NCBI RefSeq assembly: GCF_002953135.1
Contig: NZ_CP026372.1
Location: 3,149,501 to 3,213,500 of the forward strand
Reading direction: 5' to 3'
DNA length: 64,000 bases
Origin: Sphingobium sp. SCG-1
Lineage (GTDB): Bacteria; Pseudomonadota; Alphaproteobacteria; Sphingomonadales; Sphingomonadaceae
How positions within the stretch are numbered: position 1 is the stretch's first letter; the number at the start of each line of letters is the position of its first letter. Shown here piece by piece: positions 62,680 through 64,000 of the stretch. The notes below the pieces were generated by a model that ran no database searches, was not told where the DNA came from, and worked only from the letters and a program-made list of their open reading frames with translations. The translations under genes and the position numbers were made by a program.

Positions 62680-63094
62680 GTATGTTTCCCTTGTCTTACC
62701 GACATGCGGAGTAGCTTGGCAGCTTTGCCGTATGCCGAAATTCCCGTGTATGTTTGAACCGCCCGCTCTGGCTGGCGTAGGCACGCCCTGTAATGCTGCG
62801 GTTGCGGTTTTGTGACGATGCTGCAGTGCGCTCTGTCATCGCGCCCGGCCTCTGCCCCGACAGGCTGAAGACGAGTCTCTCCTGCCCGAGCCGTAGCGGG
62901 GGGAAGAGCAGAAATCACGGGGATTTTATTGAGCCAATTCACTCAAAACCAGAAGTGCGGCAATTTTGCAACTCACGGGAAATATTTGGGAACGGCGCAA
63001 ACATAGATAAGGACACAAGCGAAATGGCTAGCTCTCCCGACCATCACTTGTTGACGGCTCGCCGTTCGGCATCTCCTCCCTCGAGTGGCAAAGA
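62680..63094. other. Intergenic region between TonB-dependent receptor and clpX
   Basis: This 415-base stretch has no gene I can support. It should hold the receptor's promoter and leader on the minus strand. I see no Fur box, no cobalamin riboswitch and no strong inverted repeat except the clpX terminator at its right end. A 110-residue open frame on the plus strand (62793-63125) lacks a ribosome site and crosses the terminator, so it is not called. Confidence 0.6.
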
Positions 63095-63119
63095 AAAGGC
63101 CGGCGAGGCCGGCCTTTTC
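63095..63119 (-). terminator. Intrinsic terminator after clpX
   Basis: AAAAGGCCGGC (63095-63105) and GCCGGCCTTTT (63109-63119) form a perfect 11-bp stem with a 3-base loop. On the minus strand it ends in TTTTC, 22 bases after the clpX stop. It is symmetrical, so it can also stop plus-strand transcripts. Confidence 0.92.
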
Positions 63120-63141
63120 GATTAATTGTTATGTCGTCGCG

Positions 63142-64000
63142 TCAGGCGGCGTCGCCGGCCTTGCGTTGTTCGCTGAAGACGCGGACTGGTTCCTTGCGGC
63201 CATCGACCACATCCTTATCAATCACCACTTCGCCGACGCCCTGCATGGAGGGCAAGTCGAACATCGTGTCGAGCAGGATCGATTCGAGGATCGATCGAAG
63301 TCCACGAGCACCGGTCTTGCGTTCGATAGCTTTCTTGGCGATCGCGACCAAAGCTTCGTCGGTGAAGCTGAGGTCCACGTCTTCCATCTCGAACAGTTTG
63401 CCATACTGCTTGACGAGGGCATTCTTCGGCTCGCCCAGGATCTTGACCAGTGCGGTAACGTCCAAATCCTCCAGCGTTGCGATAACCGGCAGACGACCGA
63501 CGAACTCCGGAATAAGCCCAAACTTCAGCAGGTCTTCCGGTTCGCTCTGACGCAGAAGTTCGCCGGTGCGGCGCTCTTCAGGTGCGGCGACATGCGCGCC
63601 GAAGCCAATTGACTTCGCTTCAAGGCGGTCGCCGATGATCTTCTCCAAACCCGCAAAGGCGCCGCCGCAGATGAACAGGATGTTCGTCGTGTCGACTTGC
63701 AGGAACTCCTGCTGCGGATGCTTGCGTCCACCCTGTGGCGGAACACTAGCCGTGGTGCCTTCCATCAGCTTAAGTAGCGCCTGCTGCACGCCTTCGCCCG
63801 ACACGTCGCGGGTGATGGAGGGGTTCTCGGCCTTGCGGCTGATCTTATCGATTTCGTCAATGTAGACGATCCCGCGTTGCGCCTTTTCGACATTATAGTC
63901 GCTGGCCTGCAACAGCTTGAGGATGATGTTCTCGACATCCTCCCCGACGTAACCGGCTTCGGTCAGGGTCGTTGCGTCCGCCATGGTGAACGGCACGTCG
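63142..64000 (-). CDS. clpX: ATP-dependent protease ATPase subunit ClpX, partial (N-terminus outside the window)
   Basis: The C-terminal 286 residues of ClpX. It begins in the AAA+ core (PFTMADATTLTEAGYVGEDVEN), with Walker B VYIDEIDKI, the pore-loop region before GEGVQQALLKLMEGT, and GLIPEFVGRLPV followed by the ClpP-docking IGF-type region. The D2 small domain (GARGLRSILESILLD) and ends follow. ClpX unfolds substrates for ClpP; CtrA is a classical ClpXP substrate in Caulobacter and is encoded in this window. The N-terminal zinc domain and Walker A lie beyond the right edge. Confidence 0.97.
   Translation of the reverse strand, partial: DVPFTMADATTLTEAGYVGEDVENIILKLLQASDYNVEKAQRGIVYIDEIDKISRKAENPSITRDVSGEGVQQALLKLMEGTTASVPPQGGRKHPQQEFLQVDTTNILFICGGAFAGLEKIIGDRLEAKSIGFGAHVAAPEERRTGELLRQSEPEDLLKFGLIPEFVGRLPVIATLEDLDVTALVKILGEPKNALVKQYGKLFEMEDVDLSFTDEALVAIAKKAIERKTGARGLRSILESILLDTMFDLPSMQGVGEVVIDKDVVDGRKEPVRVFSEQRKAGDAA

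Noticed and set aside
62793..63125. 110-residue open frame upstream of the TonB-dependent receptor
   Set aside because: No ribosome site, no recognisable protein, and it runs through the clpX terminator.

Overview
The window looks like chromosomal core DNA of a Sphingomonadales alphaproteobacterium (Sphingomonas/Sphingobium type). The evidence is GC-rich coding sequence, CtrA and its phosphotransferase ChpT, a pyruvate dehydrogenase E1 beta with a fused lipoyl domain, a bacterial Asp/Glu leucyltransferase, TrmFO, an RpoH with an intact RpoH box, and a large TonB-dependent receptor. I see no IS elements, prophage, CRISPR array or tRNA. Gene packing is tight, with many ATGA overlaps, several convergent genes overlapping by a few bases, and hairpins shared by convergent genes.

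Layout. 1-2.9 kb: an envelope-stress (Psp) locus. pspF is partial at the left edge and divergent from a sigma-54 promoter that drives a small secreted protein, pspA, pspB, pspC and two further small membrane/coiled-coil proteins that resemble PspB. 2.9-11.5 kb: housekeeping and envelope genes (sufE, a GFA-family protein, a CoxE-like VWA protein, anmK, tyrS, a PilZ protein, an MscS-type channel, a periplasmic cyclophilin). 11.5-17.5 kb: ugd behind a run of palindromes, ctrA with CtrA-box-like sites in its own upstream region, a LysR regulator divergent from pirin and wrbA, and an acyltransferase. 17.6-24.9 kb: RNA modification, ribosome rescue and protein end-tagging genes (RluA-type synthase, arfB, msrC, bpt, trmFO) plus small envelope proteins. 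24.9-28.6 kb: a TadG-TadE-TadE pilus-type operon of atypically low GC. 28.6-33 kb: pdhB-pdhA, ftsB, eno. 33.1-35.2 kb: four small stress/membrane proteins with an EcfG-like promoter and a good terminator.

35.3-42.2 kb: a DUF4170 protein, rhomboid, greA, carB and carA, with an AT-richer wHTH-plus-TM gene lodged in the car operon next to an RraB-like gene. 42.4-46.9 kb: yqeY, dnaG, rpoD (macromolecular-synthesis cluster). 47-49.9 kb: a MoxR ATPase, a ferredoxin/J-domain pair and the RNase P RNA gene. 49.9-56.8 kb: a chemosensory operon reading chpT-cheA-cheW-cheY-cheB-cheR, followed by a cytoplasmic-type amidase. 56.9-64 kb: a JAMM peptidase divergent from rluD, rpoH, mtgA, a TonB-dependent receptor and the 3' part of clpX.

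Themes. Three global regulatory circuits meet here: envelope stress (PspF/sigma-54), cell cycle (CtrA, ChpT, ClpX) and stress sigma factors (rpoH, possible EcfG promoters). The two most interesting local systems are the extended Psp operon, with a secreted peptide and PspB-like paralogues, and the linkage of ChpT to an unusual long CheA with no receptor gene nearby. Functions are assigned by recognising sequence families by eye; no database search was run.
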